From Flavihumibacter profundi (GTDB taxonomy: Bacteria; Bacteroidota; Bacteroidia; Chitinophagales; Chitinophagaceae): a DNA stretch of 64,000 nucleotides. Within the stretch, counting starts at the first letter, position 1. Each line of letters starts with the position of its first letter. The stretch is taken from assembly GCF_020076305.1 (NCBI RefSeq), contig NZ_JAIQXE010000001.1, positions 434,001-498,000 of the forward strand, in the 5' to 3' direction. The notes below the pieces were generated by a model. It was not told the DNA's origin. It was given only the letters and a program-made list of their open reading frames with translations, and did no database searches. Below, in pieces: positions 33,254 through 43,454 of this stretch. The translations under genes and the position numbers were made by a program.

Positions 33254-35809
33254 TTATTCATCATGGGTTTTAATAAATACCTGTTTCACATTTTCTGAGC
33301 GCATGGTATAGGGAACCCAAATCATCCCATAAAACAGTATCCTGAAAATATCCCTGATTGTACTGTTTTCTGTTCCTGGAACATATTTTTCAATATTGAC
33401 AAATTTGTAGGTTATAAGCAGCAAGAGGTTACCAACAACAATGCTGGCAATATAGTACATGAATATCCTGGGGAAAATATCCCTTTTTTTAAAAAACCAG
33501 TAAACAAGGGCAAGGTTTGCAGTAATCCAGGTTGCTGACAATACCAATTCTAAAAGGCTGGTATACATCAGGCCATTACCTGCCATTGATTGAAGTGTCT
33601 TATAATTGGATAGGTTGAAAAAATCGTTTTTGATAAAGTTGTATACCTGGAACAGGAGTGATATGACCAGGGTTATGCCGAGAAAGATAGTCCAGGCATT
33701 GAATTTGTCTTCATAATTGATCCTGCTATTCCCGGGAATGTAATACCTGTTATACCTATGAAAAAGCAGGTATCCCCCGCTGCCGATTATCATACACAAT
33801 AAAACTGCCGGCCAGTATATGTTCTGGCCTGGTAATGTAATTTTAGGTTGGTTACCTGTATCCGTCGTGTTTTTATACAACTCAAACTGGAGGGTGTTGT
33901 CTATCTTTTTATAATCGGTTTTAAATGCAGTTACTTCATCAGCCGGAATATGGTCTTTTAAGGTTTTAAATGCGTAATTAAGTTCAATCCTGTTGCCTGA
34001 AAATGCCGGACTGAATTTATAGCTATAGGAATTTGTCGAAAGTTCAAGTGGTTCAATAGGGAAGGACCAATCCTGCGGCATCCTGATTTTTATGGAATAC
34101 CGGAGATCTGCCGGATAATTCAGCGAAAGCGGAGCACCGCCATAATGGTTTTTCGGGGAAATTAGTTTTTCCATTATTGCTTTCGCAACAACAGGCATTT
34201 CTTTCTTGCCTTCTTCCGAGTAAGTCCAGATTTCAGGGATAATATAATTTTCTTCAATCAATATCTTGTTAGCGACACTATCATCCTTGAAATTAATATC
34301 GCCAACCATTTTTATACTATCATAAATACCTGCATAATAGTCTTCATATTGCTTTACAATATCAGCATGGCTGTTGGAAGAATAATATTCACGGATCATA
34401 TCTGCAGCCCCGCCAAAATATTCCGTGTTCACTTTCAGGGTGCTGTTACCTTCACCGGGAAACTTCACATCTAAAGACTCTTCCACAATGGTATTGTTAA
34501 CAGGACCTGGAGCCACATCAGAAAATTCAGCGACGCCTGGTTTTATTACCAATGCTTTTCCATAAGCGGGTATATATAAATTTATTAGGCTACCTCTCTG
34601 GCCACTGGAAGTAGGATCTATAAATAAGTAACCATCCGACCTTTGCAAGGCTACAATTGCATGATTGAAGACTCCGGGCGATGGCGCTTCTTTTTCAACG
34701 TTATTGCGTAAGCTGGTATTTAAAAGTGCTATATAGGCCGGAATTTTCGCATATTGTAAAATCCTTGCCAGTAAAAGGGATTTGTCTTTGCAATCGCCAT
34801 AACCTTGCCGCAATACCTGGTTTGGATCATGCGGGCGATGGGAATAAACACCCACTTCAAATCCCAGGTATCGCACCTGGTCCTGTACAAAACGGATAGC
34901 CAGTTCAGTGAAAAGGTCGTTATCGCCTTGTGCCTTGCTTTGCAGTTCCTTTATTTTTTTTACCAGTTCATCTGAAAAGGGATAGTTATAGGAATTGAAT
35001 ACACCAAGCGCCCATTCACCAACTTCCTTCCAATTGTTGAATTCTGTAACTGTGATGTAAGGATAATCATCGAACCAGGATGGAACAGTTGCCTGGCTTT
35101 CCCATGCCCGCAATACCGGCTGTTTCCATTGGTGGAGCAGGAGTCCATTTACACTTCCAGCAACCGGGGCTGCGGCCTGGTTGAACAAATGAAGATTGAG
35201 TTTTTTTGCCGGATCGCTAAGAATACTGATAAAATAATTGGTAACGGGAGTGCTATAGCTGAAGTACTGCGACCAATGGAATTTATTTTTGAATACCGGA
35301 TTGTATCCAACTATTGAATAGGCAAAATCAATCCTGTCTTCTTTGTGTGTATCCTCCAGTACAACAAATGCCCTTTTCTGGTTATTGTACTGGTAATTAC
35401 CTGATTCAGTTTCTTCTTCGACGACTTTAATTTGCCCTGGGGTTAACCGGCTGATAATTTTTCCATTCCTTATCAGGTTAATATAATGGAAAATGACTTT
35501 TTCATATTCAGGTGAAAATTCAACCGATACTTCAGATGCACTTTGTACGCCTGATTCATTAATAATATGCCTGACTAAATGGTGGTATTCCGTTTTAGCG
35601 GGGACATTAACCTGTAAATCTGCCAGGTCCAAAAAATACCCGTCACTAATTTCTTTTTCAGCAGGTTTTTTAGAATAATCCGGGTCTATATTCAGTAACC
35701 AGGAAGGGGCCGGGGAAATTGCAGGTTTTTGGGCAAATGAAAATAAGGTGATCAGGCTTACTGATGCAATAAGGGTTAAGGTTTTCAGCATGCTTTGGCA
35801 GGTTTGCAT
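33254..35809 (-). CDS. DUF3857 / transglutaminase-like protein with C-terminal membrane domain
   Basis: The 851 residues have a signal peptide (an internal Met at residue 7 gives the cleaner start), a DUF3857 domain (about 60-230), and a transglutaminase-like core with Cys340 in RQGYGDCKDKSLLLARIL, His in FNHAIVALQ and Asp in FIDPTSSG. A beta-rich DUF3858-like region follows. After a membrane segment near 660-680 there are four helices of DUF2569 type (NAWTIFLGITLVISLLFQVY onward). The catalytic triad appears intact, so protease or amide-exchange activity in the periplasm is possible. The natural substrate of this Bacteroidota family is unknown. It is a single gene. Confidence 0.88.
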   Translation of the reverse strand: MQTCQSMLKTLTLIASVSLITLFSFAQKPAISPAPSWLLNIDPDYSKKPAEKEISDGYFLDLADLQVNVPAKTEYHHLVRHIINESGVQSASEVSVEFSPEYEKVIFHYINLIRNGKIISRLTPGQIKVVEEETESGNYQYNNQKRAFVVLEDTHKEDRIDFAYSIVGYNPVFKNKFHWSQYFSYSTPVTNYFISILSDPAKKLNLHLFNQAAAPVAGSVNGLLLHQWKQPVLRAWESQATVPSWFDDYPYITVTEFNNWKEVGEWALGVFNSYNYPFSDELVKKIKELQSKAQGDNDLFTELAIRFVQDQVRYLGFEVGVYSHRPHDPNQVLRQGYGDCKDKSLLLARILQYAKIPAYIALLNTSLRNNVEKEAPSPGVFNHAIVALQRSDGYLFIDPTSSGQRGSLINLYIPAYGKALVIKPGVAEFSDVAPGPVNNTIVEESLDVKFPGEGNSTLKVNTEYFGGAADMIREYYSSNSHADIVKQYEDYYAGIYDSIKMVGDINFKDDSVANKILIEENYIIPEIWTYSEEGKKEMPVVAKAIMEKLISPKNHYGGAPLSLNYPADLRYSIKIRMPQDWSFPIEPLELSTNSYSYKFSPAFSGNRIELNYAFKTLKDHIPADEVTAFKTDYKKIDNTLQFELYKNTTDTGNQPKITLPGQNIYWPAVLLCMIIGSGGYLLFHRYNRYYIPGNSRINYEDKFNAWTIFLGITLVISLLFQVYNFIKNDFFNLSNYKTLQSMAGNGLMYTSLLELVLSATWITANLALVYWFFKKRDIFPRIFMYYIASIVVGNLLLLITYKFVNIEKYVPGTENSTIRDIFRILFYGMIWVPYTMRSENVKQVFIKTHDE

Positions 35810-35834
35810 GAGCCAATATAATTATTAAATTTTA

Positions 35835-36512
35835 TCAGGCATGTTTAAGTGCTTCCCTTTTTGCCAAACCATTAATTGCTGCCTGTTCTACAAACAATTC
35901 AACTGCTGCAGGATCAGTACGGTGGTATTGCCGGAGGCTCCAGCCAATCGCTTTCTGGATAAAAAAATCTTTTTTATGCTTAACCCTATTGATGATTGCA
36001 AACAATAACCCGGAGTCGGTTGCTTTTTTATAGTTTAGCTGGAACAGGATTGCTGTCCGGTTCTGCCAAAGATCATTTGTAGCAGACCAGGCTATCATTT
36101 TTGGAGGTTTATGCTTACCTGCATAATAGGTTCCGATAAGTTTTGATGCAATGAAATCAACGGTATCCCACCATGGCTTCCTGTTCACCAGCGAACAAAA
36201 AAAAGGGAGGGATTTGTTATCCCATTTCTTACGGGCAGCATACAATAATTCCATCGCTATATACTGGAATTCTCGTTCAGGCTTGTTCCAGAGTGCATCT
36301 GCCAATGCGATAATTTCAGCATTATCAAGGTCTTTGGCTTCCTTCATAAATCGGGCTGAAAGTGTTTTGCGCAATGGCTGTTTAATGCCCAGGTAGGGGA
36401 AAAGGTTTTTCATGTATCTGGCCATAGGCAGCGCCAGCGCAGGATCACGGTGAAATTCCATGGCCGGAAGGAGTTCTTCCAGTAGTTGTTTTGTTTTCTT
36501 CTGCATATTCAT
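35835..36512 (-). CDS. AlkD-like DNA alkylation repair protein
   Basis: The chosen start ATG at 36512 overlaps the MBL gene stop by 4 bp (ATGA). An upstream alternative at 36530 is less economical. The 225 residues form HEAT-like repeats typical of AlkD: FPYLGIKQPLRKTLSARFM, EREFQYIAMELLYAARKKW, VNRKPWWDTVDFIASKLIG, and KDFFIQKAIGWSLRQYHRTDPAAVELFVEQ. AlkD glycosylases remove bulky or cationic alkylated bases without flipping. Trp and Asp residues equivalent to the AlkD active site are plausible in NRKPWWDTVD. Translation is coupled to the upstream MBL hydrolase. Confidence 0.9.
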   Translation of the reverse strand: MNMQKKTKQLLEELLPAMEFHRDPALALPMARYMKNLFPYLGIKQPLRKTLSARFMKEAKDLDNAEIIALADALWNKPEREFQYIAMELLYAARKKWDNKSLPFFCSLVNRKPWWDTVDFIASKLIGTYYAGKHKPPKMIAWSATNDLWQNRTAILFQLNYKKATDSGLLFAIINRVKHKKDFFIQKAIGWSLRQYHRTDPAAVELFVEQAAINGLAKREALKHA

Positions 36513-37510
36513 CCTGCTATGTCTAACCACCAGGCTTTTGACGGATTGCTGCCATTTATGACCAGCGGTTCCCCGATTCTGGGGGTAGCAATCGGTACTC
36601 CTTTCTCAGCTGCTTTGGTGGTGACCCTTATGATGGGTTCATTCCAGGCATGATAGGCCAGCGCGAATTTTCCCCAATGTACGGGAAGCAGCATTTTAGC
36701 GCCCAGGTCGATATATGCCTGCACCACTTCTTCAGGCTGCATATGAATATAGGGCCAGTATGCATTGTATTGGCCACATTCCAGGATTGCGAGGTCAATT
36801 TCACCAGCGGCCTTTCCAATTTCAGCAAAGTGCAGGTCATAGCCAGAATCACCCCCGATATAAATTGTAAAACCAAAAATATTGAGCAGGTAGGAAGTCC
36901 AGAGTGAGCCACCCCTTTTAAATCCCCTTCCTGAAAAATGCCTGGCTGGTGTACTTGTTATGGAAATATATGGTGAGAGTTGATTTGACTCCCACCAATC
37001 CATTTCGATGATCCGCTCTTTACCAATTGACCAGTTTTTAAGATTTGCAGCCACACCTAATGGCACGATGTACTGTTTGGTCCGTTGGTTCAGTTCAACC
37101 ATCGTTTTTTTATCCAGATGATCATAATGATTATGGGTTAGCACCATGTAGTCTATGGTGGCCGGCATATCTTTTGGGCCATATTCATTGGAGCCCGGAA
37201 ATGCCTTTACCAATGAAGAAATTGGTGCAGCAGAACCACTAAAAACCGGATCTACCAGTACGTTGATGCCATTAATATTTATCAGGTAGGAGGAATGCCC
37301 GAACCAGATTACCGTTGGTTTGTCGGAACTTAATTCCTTAAGGTTGGTTTGCACAGAGGGCAGGGGCCCAGGCGGATTTACTGATTTCGGCTTATTTAAA
37401 AAATCCCGCAAAATTTTAAAAGTTGAAACTCCCTCTGCCATCATTGGAGTTGTGGAAAGGTTCTGGAAGGCACCATTGCGAAAATTGGGTGAATTTTTGA
37501 TCTTGTCCAT
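36509..37510 (-). CDS. MBL-fold metallo-hydrolase (NAPE-PLD/UlaG-like)
   Basis: This 333-residue metallo-beta-lactamase-fold enzyme has the metal motif THNHYDHLD, a preceding strand INVLVDPVFSGSAAPI, the middle ARHFSGRG histidine, GDSGYDLHF, and a final HWGKFALAYHAWNEP. The arrangement resembles N-acyl-phosphatidylethanolamine phospholipase D and UlaG-type lactonases. The N-terminal SPNFRNGAFQNLS..P segment is typical of the bacterial NAPE-PLD-like group. The substrate is unknown. It overlaps the AlkD gene by 4 bp and is divergent from the GH140-like gene by 138 bp. Confidence 0.92.
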   Translation of the reverse strand: MDKIKNSPNFRNGAFQNLSTTPMMAEGVSTFKILRDFLNKPKSVNPPGPLPSVQTNLKELSSDKPTVIWFGHSSYLININGINVLVDPVFSGSAAPISSLVKAFPGSNEYGPKDMPATIDYMVLTHNHYDHLDKKTMVELNQRTKQYIVPLGVAANLKNWSIGKERIIEMDWWESNQLSPYISITSTPARHFSGRGFKRGGSLWTSYLLNIFGFTIYIGGDSGYDLHFAEIGKAAGEIDLAILECGQYNAYWPYIHMQPEEVVQAYIDLGAKMLLPVHWGKFALAYHAWNEPIIRVTTKAAEKGVPIATPRIGEPLVINGSNPSKAWWLDIAG

Positions 37511-37648
37511 ATAGAAAAAGAATTACAGCAGGAAACTACAAATGTTCTTTTTTTTCCAATAAAATGACCTTTCCTTCGTTATGCTATTTGGCAAATGTGC
37601 CTAATAATGAATAGATTATAATTTTTTGCAGGATAAAATGAACTACAG

Positions 37649-39058
37649 ATGAAGCGTATCCGACTCCTTTTTTTCATGGCGACCATTTTGTTTTCGACGA
37701 TAGCGGAGGCACAGAAAACATGGAAAAACGGCCGGCTGCGTGTGAGCGCCGACGGACATTTTCTGGAAACCACCAATGACCGGCCTTTTTTCTGGCTGGG
37801 TGACACTGGCTGGGAACTCTTTCACCGGCTTGATTTTGAAGAAATACAAACCTACCTGGATGACAGGTATGCCAAGGGTTTCAACGTAATACAGGCTGTA
37901 ATCCTGGCGGAATTTGATGGCATTAAAAAGCCGAACCGCTATGGTGCAATTCCCCTTAACAATTTTAATATCGAAACCCCGAATCCGAGATATTTTCAAT
38001 TAGTGGATACCGTTGTAAAAATGGCTGCCCAAAGGGATATGTTCTTGTGCTTATTGCCTACCTGGGGAGATAAAGTAACACCCAAATGGGGTACAGGGCC
38101 GGTTATTTTCAATGAAAAAAATGCTTATACCTACGGGAAATGGCTGGGCAACCGGTATAAAGATGATGAAAACATCATCTGGATGTTAGGTGGTGATCGC
38201 CCGCCACAGAAAGATACATCTGATTGGCGGCCTATTTGGCGCGCTATGGCACGGGGAATTCGTGAAGGTGCCGGTTATAAGGCTTTTATTACTTACCATA
38301 CCTGGGGTGGTGAAAAAAGCACTTCACAATACTTACACAAGGAGGAGTGGCTTAATATGAATACCATGCAAAGTGGCCATGGCAGCGGCCATGATGTTCC
38401 GGTTTGGAAATGGATTGATCGCGACTTTAAATTGCCTAATCCAAAACCTACCCTGGATGCAGAACCGAATTATGAAGACCACCCGGTAAACCCATGGCCA
38501 AAGTGGAATCCCAAGGATGGTTTTTTTGATGATTATGATGTGCGCAAGCAATGTTATAGATCTGTTTTTGCCGGGGGCTGCGGTGTTACCTATGGGCACC
38601 ACGGTGTCTGGCAGTTTTACAGTGAAAGGGAAGAGCCTATTACCTATGTTGATCGCAGCTGGACCAACGGGCTTGACCGACCGGGTGCTTTCAGTGTCAG
38701 TTACCTTCGTAAACTGATTGAATGCAGGCCTTATATTGGCCGTATCTATGATCCGTCGATGATTGTAGAAGGACAGGGTGAAAAAGGGGAATTCATCACC
38801 GCTTTTCGGGGTAAGGATAATGATTATGCCATGATCTATATCCCGGTGGGTAAAACAATCAAAGTGAAGACAAGTTTCATGAAAAGTTCAGATGTTAAGG
38901 CATGGTGGTTTGATCCCCGTATAGGCCTTATGGTTAGGGGTATATCTTCTTACCGCAAAGATATTATGAGTTTTACACCACCAACGAAAGGGGTGGGGCA
39001 AGACTGGGTTTTGGTACTTGATAACCCGGATTATCAGTACCGGCCCCCTGGCAAATAA
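37649..39058 (+). CDS. Secreted DUF4038 / GH140-like glycoside hydrolase
   Basis: The 469-residue protein has a signal peptide (1-21, ending AEAQ). It belongs to the DUF4038 TIM-barrel family, of which GH140 apiosidases are members. Recognisable phrases are [66 protein letters not shown] and [16 protein letters not shown]. The C-terminal beta domain includes [16 protein letters not shown]. Acidic residues in LGGDRP and LDAEPNYE are candidates for catalysis. GH140 acts on apiose in pectin rhamnogalacturonan-II, but no other pectin genes lie here. It overlaps the convergent desaturase gene by 25 bp. Confidence 0.87.
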   Translation: MKRIRLLFFMATILFSTIAEAQKTWKNGRLRVSADGHFLETTNDRPFFWLGDTGWELFHRLDFEEIQTYLDDRYAKGFNVIQAVILAEFDGIKKPNRYGAIPLNNFNIETPNPRYFQLVDTVVKMAAQRDMFLCLLPTWGDKVTPKWGTGPVIFNEKNAYTYGKWLGNRYKDDENIIWMLGGDRPPQKDTSDWRPIWRAMARGIREGAGYKAFITYHTWGGEKSTSQYLHKEEWLNMNTMQSGHGSGHDVPVWKWIDRDFKLPNPKPTLDAEPNYEDHPVNPWPKWNPKDGFFDDYDVRKQCYRSVFAGGCGVTYGHHGVWQFYSEREEPITYVDRSWTNGLDRPGAFSVSYLRKLIECRPYIGRIYDPSMIVEGQGEKGEFITAFRGKDNDYAMIYIPVGKTIKVKTSFMKSSDVKAWWFDPRIGLMVRGISSYRKDIMSFTPPTKGVGQDWVLVLDNPDYQYRPPGK

Positions 39059-40320
39059 GACAAGGGTTGCTGGTCTTCCTGTGCATGCTGGTAAACAAAC
39101 CAGGCAACAACAATTGTCGAAACCAGGAAATAGGTGATGAGTATTGGTTGTATAAATGAAAATATCCGGCTTGCGCCAAACCAGTCTTTCTGGTAAAATA
39201 GAATGGCTATCCCGGTTATATTTTTTATCAGTTCCCAGATAATGGCAGATTTATTCCGGTCCATTAATTCAGTGAATGCATAGACCATCAGGAAAATAAA
39301 AAGTCCGTATAAAAATATTCCGGGAGATCCGATGCCGGCAATATTCCCAAAAAAATAACTAATGAAAAGAAGGCAGCAGGTTAGTTGTACCCAACTCCAG
39401 GCTTGCAGGGAATCTGATGCTTTAGGGTTGTACTTTTCGAAGTGATAGGGATCCTCTATTTTATAAACCGGGTATTTTTCTGCAACATCGGCCGGTCGCC
39501 AGCCTGTAGGCATTAACCAGATGCGGAATTTATCTTTCCAGTCTGCAGCTCTCCAGGCATCTTTTATTAAAAGCCAAAGATGCTGGAAATTTATTTTAAC
39601 AGGATTCCAGGTTTGTGCAGGCCTGGTTATACCATAAACAGGCGGAATAGTTTCCAGTTCTTCCTGGAAGGTGCCAAAAAGCTTATCCCAGAAGATGAAA
39701 ATCTGTGAATAGTTTTTATCGAGGTACTCCGGGTTTAATGCATGATGAACGCGGTGGTGTGAGGGCGTTACGATTATTTTCTCCAGGAATCCCATCCGCT
39801 TTATATGTTGTGTATGGTACCAGAACTGTGCAAAGAGGTGCAAGGGGGCTACAATAGCAATTACTGCTGAAGGAACACCTAACAAAGCCGCAGGCAGCAA
39901 AAGGATACCGAAAATCTGGACAAAGGAGGAGATGCTTTGGCGTAATGCACAGGCCAGGTTAAACTCTTCACTGCTATGGTGAATGATATGGTTGTTCCAG
40001 AAAAAATTGTATTCATGGGCAATACGGTGGGTCCAATAACCTGCAAAATCCAGCACCATGAATGCAATAAAATAGGTCAGCCATCCATCCGGAACATGTA
40101 TAAGGGCGAAATGCTTTAAAAGCCATCCATAGCTGATTATGGCAATGCTCAGGCCCAGGACATCCTTGGTAACATTTGTTATGCCCGAACTTAGACTGGA
40201 AATCATATCCATATTGCGTACGGTATCAAAACCTTTTCTCCAGCCATACCATTTCTCCAGCAGAACAAGCAATAAAAATACTGGCATTGCAATGAGTAAT
40301 ATTTTTCCATAGGTTTCCAT
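39034..40320 (-). CDS. Sterol desaturase / fatty-acid hydroxylase family membrane protein
   Basis: The 428-residue integral membrane di-iron protein shows the histidine clusters HRIAHE (near 105), [12 protein letters not shown] and [10 protein letters not shown]. These are the three boxes of the FA_hydroxylase superfamily. Membrane segments flank the catalytic part, and about three more hydrophobic helices follow ([37 protein letters not shown]). The family hydroxylates or desaturates sterols, carotenoids or lipids. In this clade the substrate is uncertain. A perfect -7 box lies 20 bp before the ATG. Confidence 0.92.
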   Translation of the reverse strand: METYGKILLIAMPVFLLLVLLEKWYGWRKGFDTVRNMDMISSLSSGITNVTKDVLGLSIAIISYGWLLKHFALIHVPDGWLTYFIAFMVLDFAGYWTHRIAHEYNFFWNNHIIHHSSEEFNLACALRQSISSFVQIFGILLLPAALLGVPSAVIAIVAPLHLFAQFWYHTQHIKRMGFLEKIIVTPSHHRVHHALNPEYLDKNYSQIFIFWDKLFGTFQEELETIPPVYGITRPAQTWNPVKINFQHLWLLIKDAWRAADWKDKFRIWLMPTGWRPADVAEKYPVYKIEDPYHFEKYNPKASDSLQAWSWVQLTCCLLFISYFFGNIAGIGSPGIFLYGLFIFLMVYAFTELMDRNKSAIIWELIKNITGIAILFYQKDWFGASRIFSFIQPILITYFLVSTIVVAWFVYQHAQEDQQPLSYLPGGRY

Positions 40321-40339
40321 ATAGCAAACTTCGTTTCTG

Positions 40340-40347
40340 CAAATTTA
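40340..40347 (-). promoter_or_regulatory. -7 box of the sterol-desaturase-like gene
   Basis: The minus strand reads TAAATTTG, a perfect match, 20 bp upstream of the ATG at 40320. Confidence 0.6.
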
Positions 40348-40441
40348 GCCAGAATTGCCCACTGAACCGATAATGTACTGTTTTTTTGATCCCGGTCATC
40401 TTTATGGGCCGGGTCCTTCTTTATCCTTGTCTATAACCCAT

Positions 40442-40449
40442 TAAATTTG
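40442..40449 (+). promoter_or_regulatory. -7 box of the DadA-like gene
   Basis: TAAATTTG, identical to the divergent box at 40340-40347, ends 7 bp before the ATG at 40457. The transcript would therefore be nearly leaderless. Confidence 0.6.
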
Positions 40450-40456
40450 CAAATCT

Positions 40457-41704
40457 ATGCAGGCAATAGTTATTGGGGGTGGAATAATTGGTTTAAGTTC
40501 TGCCCTTTATCTTCAGCAATCGGGGTGGCAGGTTACAGTTATCGACAAGGATGGTCTTTTGAATAACTGCAGCTATGGCAATGCAGGATATATCTGCCCC
40601 TCTCATTTTATACCACTTGCAACACCAGGTATCATCCGGCAAGGCCTGAAATGGATGTGGAACCCCCAAAGTCCGTTTTATATTCAGCCCCGGGCCAGCT
40701 GGCCCCTGATTGACTGGGGTTGGAAGTTTATGCGAAGTGCCACGCCCGAAAAGGTCCGGGCTGCAGCCATTCCATTGCGGGATATTGCGCTTTTCAGCCA
40801 GCGATGCTACATGGACTGGCAGGGCATTGCCGGATTTGATATGGCCTATGAGCACAAAGGGCTTTTGGAATATTTTCAAACACCAGAAAAAGAAGAACAT
40901 GCGCACCATACCTGCCAGCAGGCTAATGACCTTGGGCTTGATGCAGTGGTGCTTTCCCGGGAAGAGGTGCAGGCCATGGAACCACAAACAAAATTAGCTA
41001 TTAATGGGGCTTTATATTTTAAGTGTGACGCCCATGTATACCCGAATAAAGTAATGGGGTCACTGATCCGGCATTTAAAAGCCCTGGGTGTGCAATTCAG
41101 GACCCATGAAGAAGTCACAGGATTTGAAAAAAACAATGGCCGGATAAGCGGGGTCAAAACAAACAGGGCAATGTATTCACCCGATATCATTGTTTTAGCC
41201 TCAGGTTCCTGGAGCAGGGAACTTGCGGCAGGAGCCGGACTGAAAATTCCCATCATGCCGGGAAGGGGTTATTCGATAACCCTGGAAAATTCATCCAATA
41301 AACTGAATTATCCGGCTGTACTGATGGAAGGCAGGGTAGCCATCACCCCAATGGATGGCAATAAAATCAGGTTTGGCGGCACCATGGAAATTACAGCTAC
41401 AAATCAACCACCCCGGATGGGCAGGGTGAAAGGCATAATCGATGCTGTTAAACGTTATTTGCCCGATTACCACATACCAATGCCCCAGGAAAAAGAGGTC
41501 TGGTTTGGTTTTCGCCCTTGTTCAGCAGACGGGATGCCTTATATCGGGAGAAGCAAATCCGTCACTAACCTGGTTGTTGCAACGGGCCATGCTATGGTGG
41601 GCATGAGCCTTGGAGCCGGGACCGGTAAACTGGTTGCAGAAATCGCCAATGAGTTGAAGCCATCGGTTGACCTGATGCCATTTTTACCTGAGCGGTTTCA
41701 ATGA
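40457..41704 (+). CDS. FAD-dependent D-amino-acid dehydrogenase-like oxidoreductase (DadA family)
   Basis: This 415-residue DAO-type flavoprotein has the FAD-binding motif AIVIGGGIIGLSSALYLQQSGWQVTVIDKD at the N-terminus. It also has CSYGNAGYICPSHFIPLATPGI, IIVLASGSWSRELAAGAGLKIPIMPGRGYSI, the strand GRVAITPMDGNKIRFGGTMEI, and the C-terminal GFRPCSADGMPYIGRS ... ATGHAMVGMSLGAGTGKLVAEI. DadA-type enzymes deaminate D-amino acids to keto acids with electrons passing to quinone. Related proteins oxidise hydroxyproline or other imino acids, so the substrate is uncertain. No racemase or dehydratase is adjacent. It is 71 bp ahead of bshC, which has its own promoter-like box. Confidence 0.9.
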   Translation: MQAIVIGGGIIGLSSALYLQQSGWQVTVIDKDGLLNNCSYGNAGYICPSHFIPLATPGIIRQGLKWMWNPQSPFYIQPRASWPLIDWGWKFMRSATPEKVRAAAIPLRDIALFSQRCYMDWQGIAGFDMAYEHKGLLEYFQTPEKEEHAHHTCQQANDLGLDAVVLSREEVQAMEPQTKLAINGALYFKCDAHVYPNKVMGSLIRHLKALGVQFRTHEEVTGFEKNNGRISGVKTNRAMYSPDIIVLASGSWSRELAAGAGLKIPIMPGRGYSITLENSSNKLNYPAVLMEGRVAITPMDGNKIRFGGTMEITATNQPPRMGRVKGIIDAVKRYLPDYHIPMPQEKEVWFGFRPCSADGMPYIGRSKSVTNLVVATGHAMVGMSLGAGTGKLVAEIANELKPSVDLMPFLPERFQ

Positions 41705-41775
41705 TCCTGCACCTTATCGTATTTAACTAGATATTAGTGGGTTGGTTTGCTAACTTTACCATCAATAATCGCCAA

Positions 41776-43452
41776 ATGGAATGTAACGCTACGCAATTCA
41801 GTTACCGGCAAACCGGGTTGTTCAACGAGATTGTTAATGATTATTTGAGCGGGGCATCAGCTTTGCGTTCATTTTATGAATACCCGGTAAACAGGGAAGG
41901 CATTTTTTCGGCTATCCAGGCCCGTCAGGCATTTGCGACAAACAGGGATTTGCTGGCGAACGTATTGCAGGAACAGTATGCTAAACTGCATGGTTATGAA
42001 ACTGGGTCTTCACCGGCGAGCCTCGTTGCTAAAAATATCAGTCTGCTTCGGCTGGACAATACTTTTACGGTTTGTACTGCACACCAGCCCAATATTTTTA
42101 CCGGCTACCTGTATTTTATTTACAAAATACTGCATGCCGTAAAGCTTGCAAATAACCTGTCACAGGATTTCCCTTCGTTTAATTTCGTTCCTGTTTTTTA
42201 TATGGGAAGTGAAGATGCGGACCTTGATGAATTGGGAAAAGTTTTCCTTAATGGAGAAAAGCTGGTTTGGGATACTAAACAGGGTGGGGCTGTAGGAAGG
42301 ATGACAACGAAGGGATTAGAAAAGCTGATCAACAGGATAGAAGGCGAACTCTCCGTGCAGCAATATGGTACCGAATTAGTTGCGATACTTAAAAAGGCCT
42401 ATCTCAACAGCCCGGATATCCAAACCGCTACTTTTACTTTACTGCATGACCTTTTTGCAGAATTCGGGTTGGTAGTGCTGATTGCAGATCATCCTGAACT
42501 TAAAAGGGAAATGGAGGCTGTTTTCTCAGATGACCTTTTTAACAATACACCATCTGCCATTGTAACTGCGACAAATAACCGATTATCTGAACATTACAAA
42601 GTGCAGGCGAATCCACGGGACATTAACTTGTTTTACCTGAAAGATGAAGTCAGGAACCGCATTGAAAGGAATGGTGAAGGTTTTCATGTTGTTGATACTA
42701 CCATAAGATTTACTGCAAACCAATTGAAGCAGGAACTTAATGAATACCCGGAAAGATTTAGTCCGAATGTTATACTACGCGGACTTTACCAGGAAACGAT
42801 TTTACCCAATATCGCTTTTATTGGCGGTGGGGGTGAACTGGCCTACTGGCTTGAATTGAAAGACCTTTTTCATCATTATAAAGTGCCTTATCCCGTGCAG
42901 GTTTTGAGAAATTCCTTCCTGTTGCTCGAAGAAAAATGGTCTAAAAAAATAGCTGCGATGGAATTTGATACTGCTGAATTTTTTAAACCCGCCGCAGAAA
43001 TATTGAATGACCTGGTGAAAAGGGAAACTGTTGTGCAAATCCAGCTGGACCAGGAAATCAGTGAAGCCAGAACATTTTATGCACACCTCAGGAGTATTGC
43101 TGTTAAAGTAGACAAAACACTGGAAACACATATACTTGCCCAGCAAAAAAAAGTATTGCAGCAATTGGAAAACCTTGAGAAGAAACTATTAAGGGCGGAG
43201 AAGAGAAAATTCAGTGACCATTCGCGGCAGATAAGCACTATTAAGGCAGCCTTGTTTCCAAATAATAATTTGCAGGAGAGGGTAGAGAATTTTATGCCAT
43301 TTTACGCGAAATACGGACCCGAATTTATCAGGACTATTTATAACATTTCACCTTCTTTGGACCAACAGTTTATCGTATGTACTATTAACCAGGAGCAGGT
43401 CGCTGAAAAAAGCGTTAAGTTAACAGGTTCCGTCATTGATCCATTGAGGTAA
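41776..43452 (+). CDS. bshC: Bacillithiol biosynthesis cysteine-adding enzyme BshC
   Basis: The ATG at 41776 is chosen over an upstream GTG at 41737. It begins MECNATQFSYRQTGLFNEIVNDYLSG and gives 558 residues, normal for BshC. Core motifs are VCTAHQPNIFTGYLYFIYKILHAVKLANNL, FVPVFYMGSEDADLDELG, SPNVILRGLYQETILPNIAFIGGGGELAYWLELK, and a coiled-coil near 440-490. BshC joins cysteine to glucosaminyl-malate in the last step of bacillithiol synthesis. bshA and bshB are not in the window. A TAACTTTA box at 41751-41758 is a likely promoter. It ends 2 bp before the convergent purE stop. Confidence 0.94.
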   Translation: MECNATQFSYRQTGLFNEIVNDYLSGASALRSFYEYPVNREGIFSAIQARQAFATNRDLLANVLQEQYAKLHGYETGSSPASLVAKNISLLRLDNTFTVCTAHQPNIFTGYLYFIYKILHAVKLANNLSQDFPSFNFVPVFYMGSEDADLDELGKVFLNGEKLVWDTKQGGAVGRMTTKGLEKLINRIEGELSVQQYGTELVAILKKAYLNSPDIQTATFTLLHDLFAEFGLVVLIADHPELKREMEAVFSDDLFNNTPSAIVTATNNRLSEHYKVQANPRDINLFYLKDEVRNRIERNGEGFHVVDTTIRFTANQLKQELNEYPERFSPNVILRGLYQETILPNIAFIGGGGELAYWLELKDLFHHYKVPYPVQVLRNSFLLLEEKWSKKIAAMEFDTAEFFKPAAEILNDLVKRETVVQIQLDQEISEARTFYAHLRSIAVKVDKTLETHILAQQKKVLQQLENLEKKLLRAEKRKFSDHSRQISTIKAALFPNNNLQERVENFMPFYAKYGPEFIRTIYNISPSLDQQFIVCTINQEQVAEKSVKLTGSVIDPLR

Positions 43453-43454
43453 AC

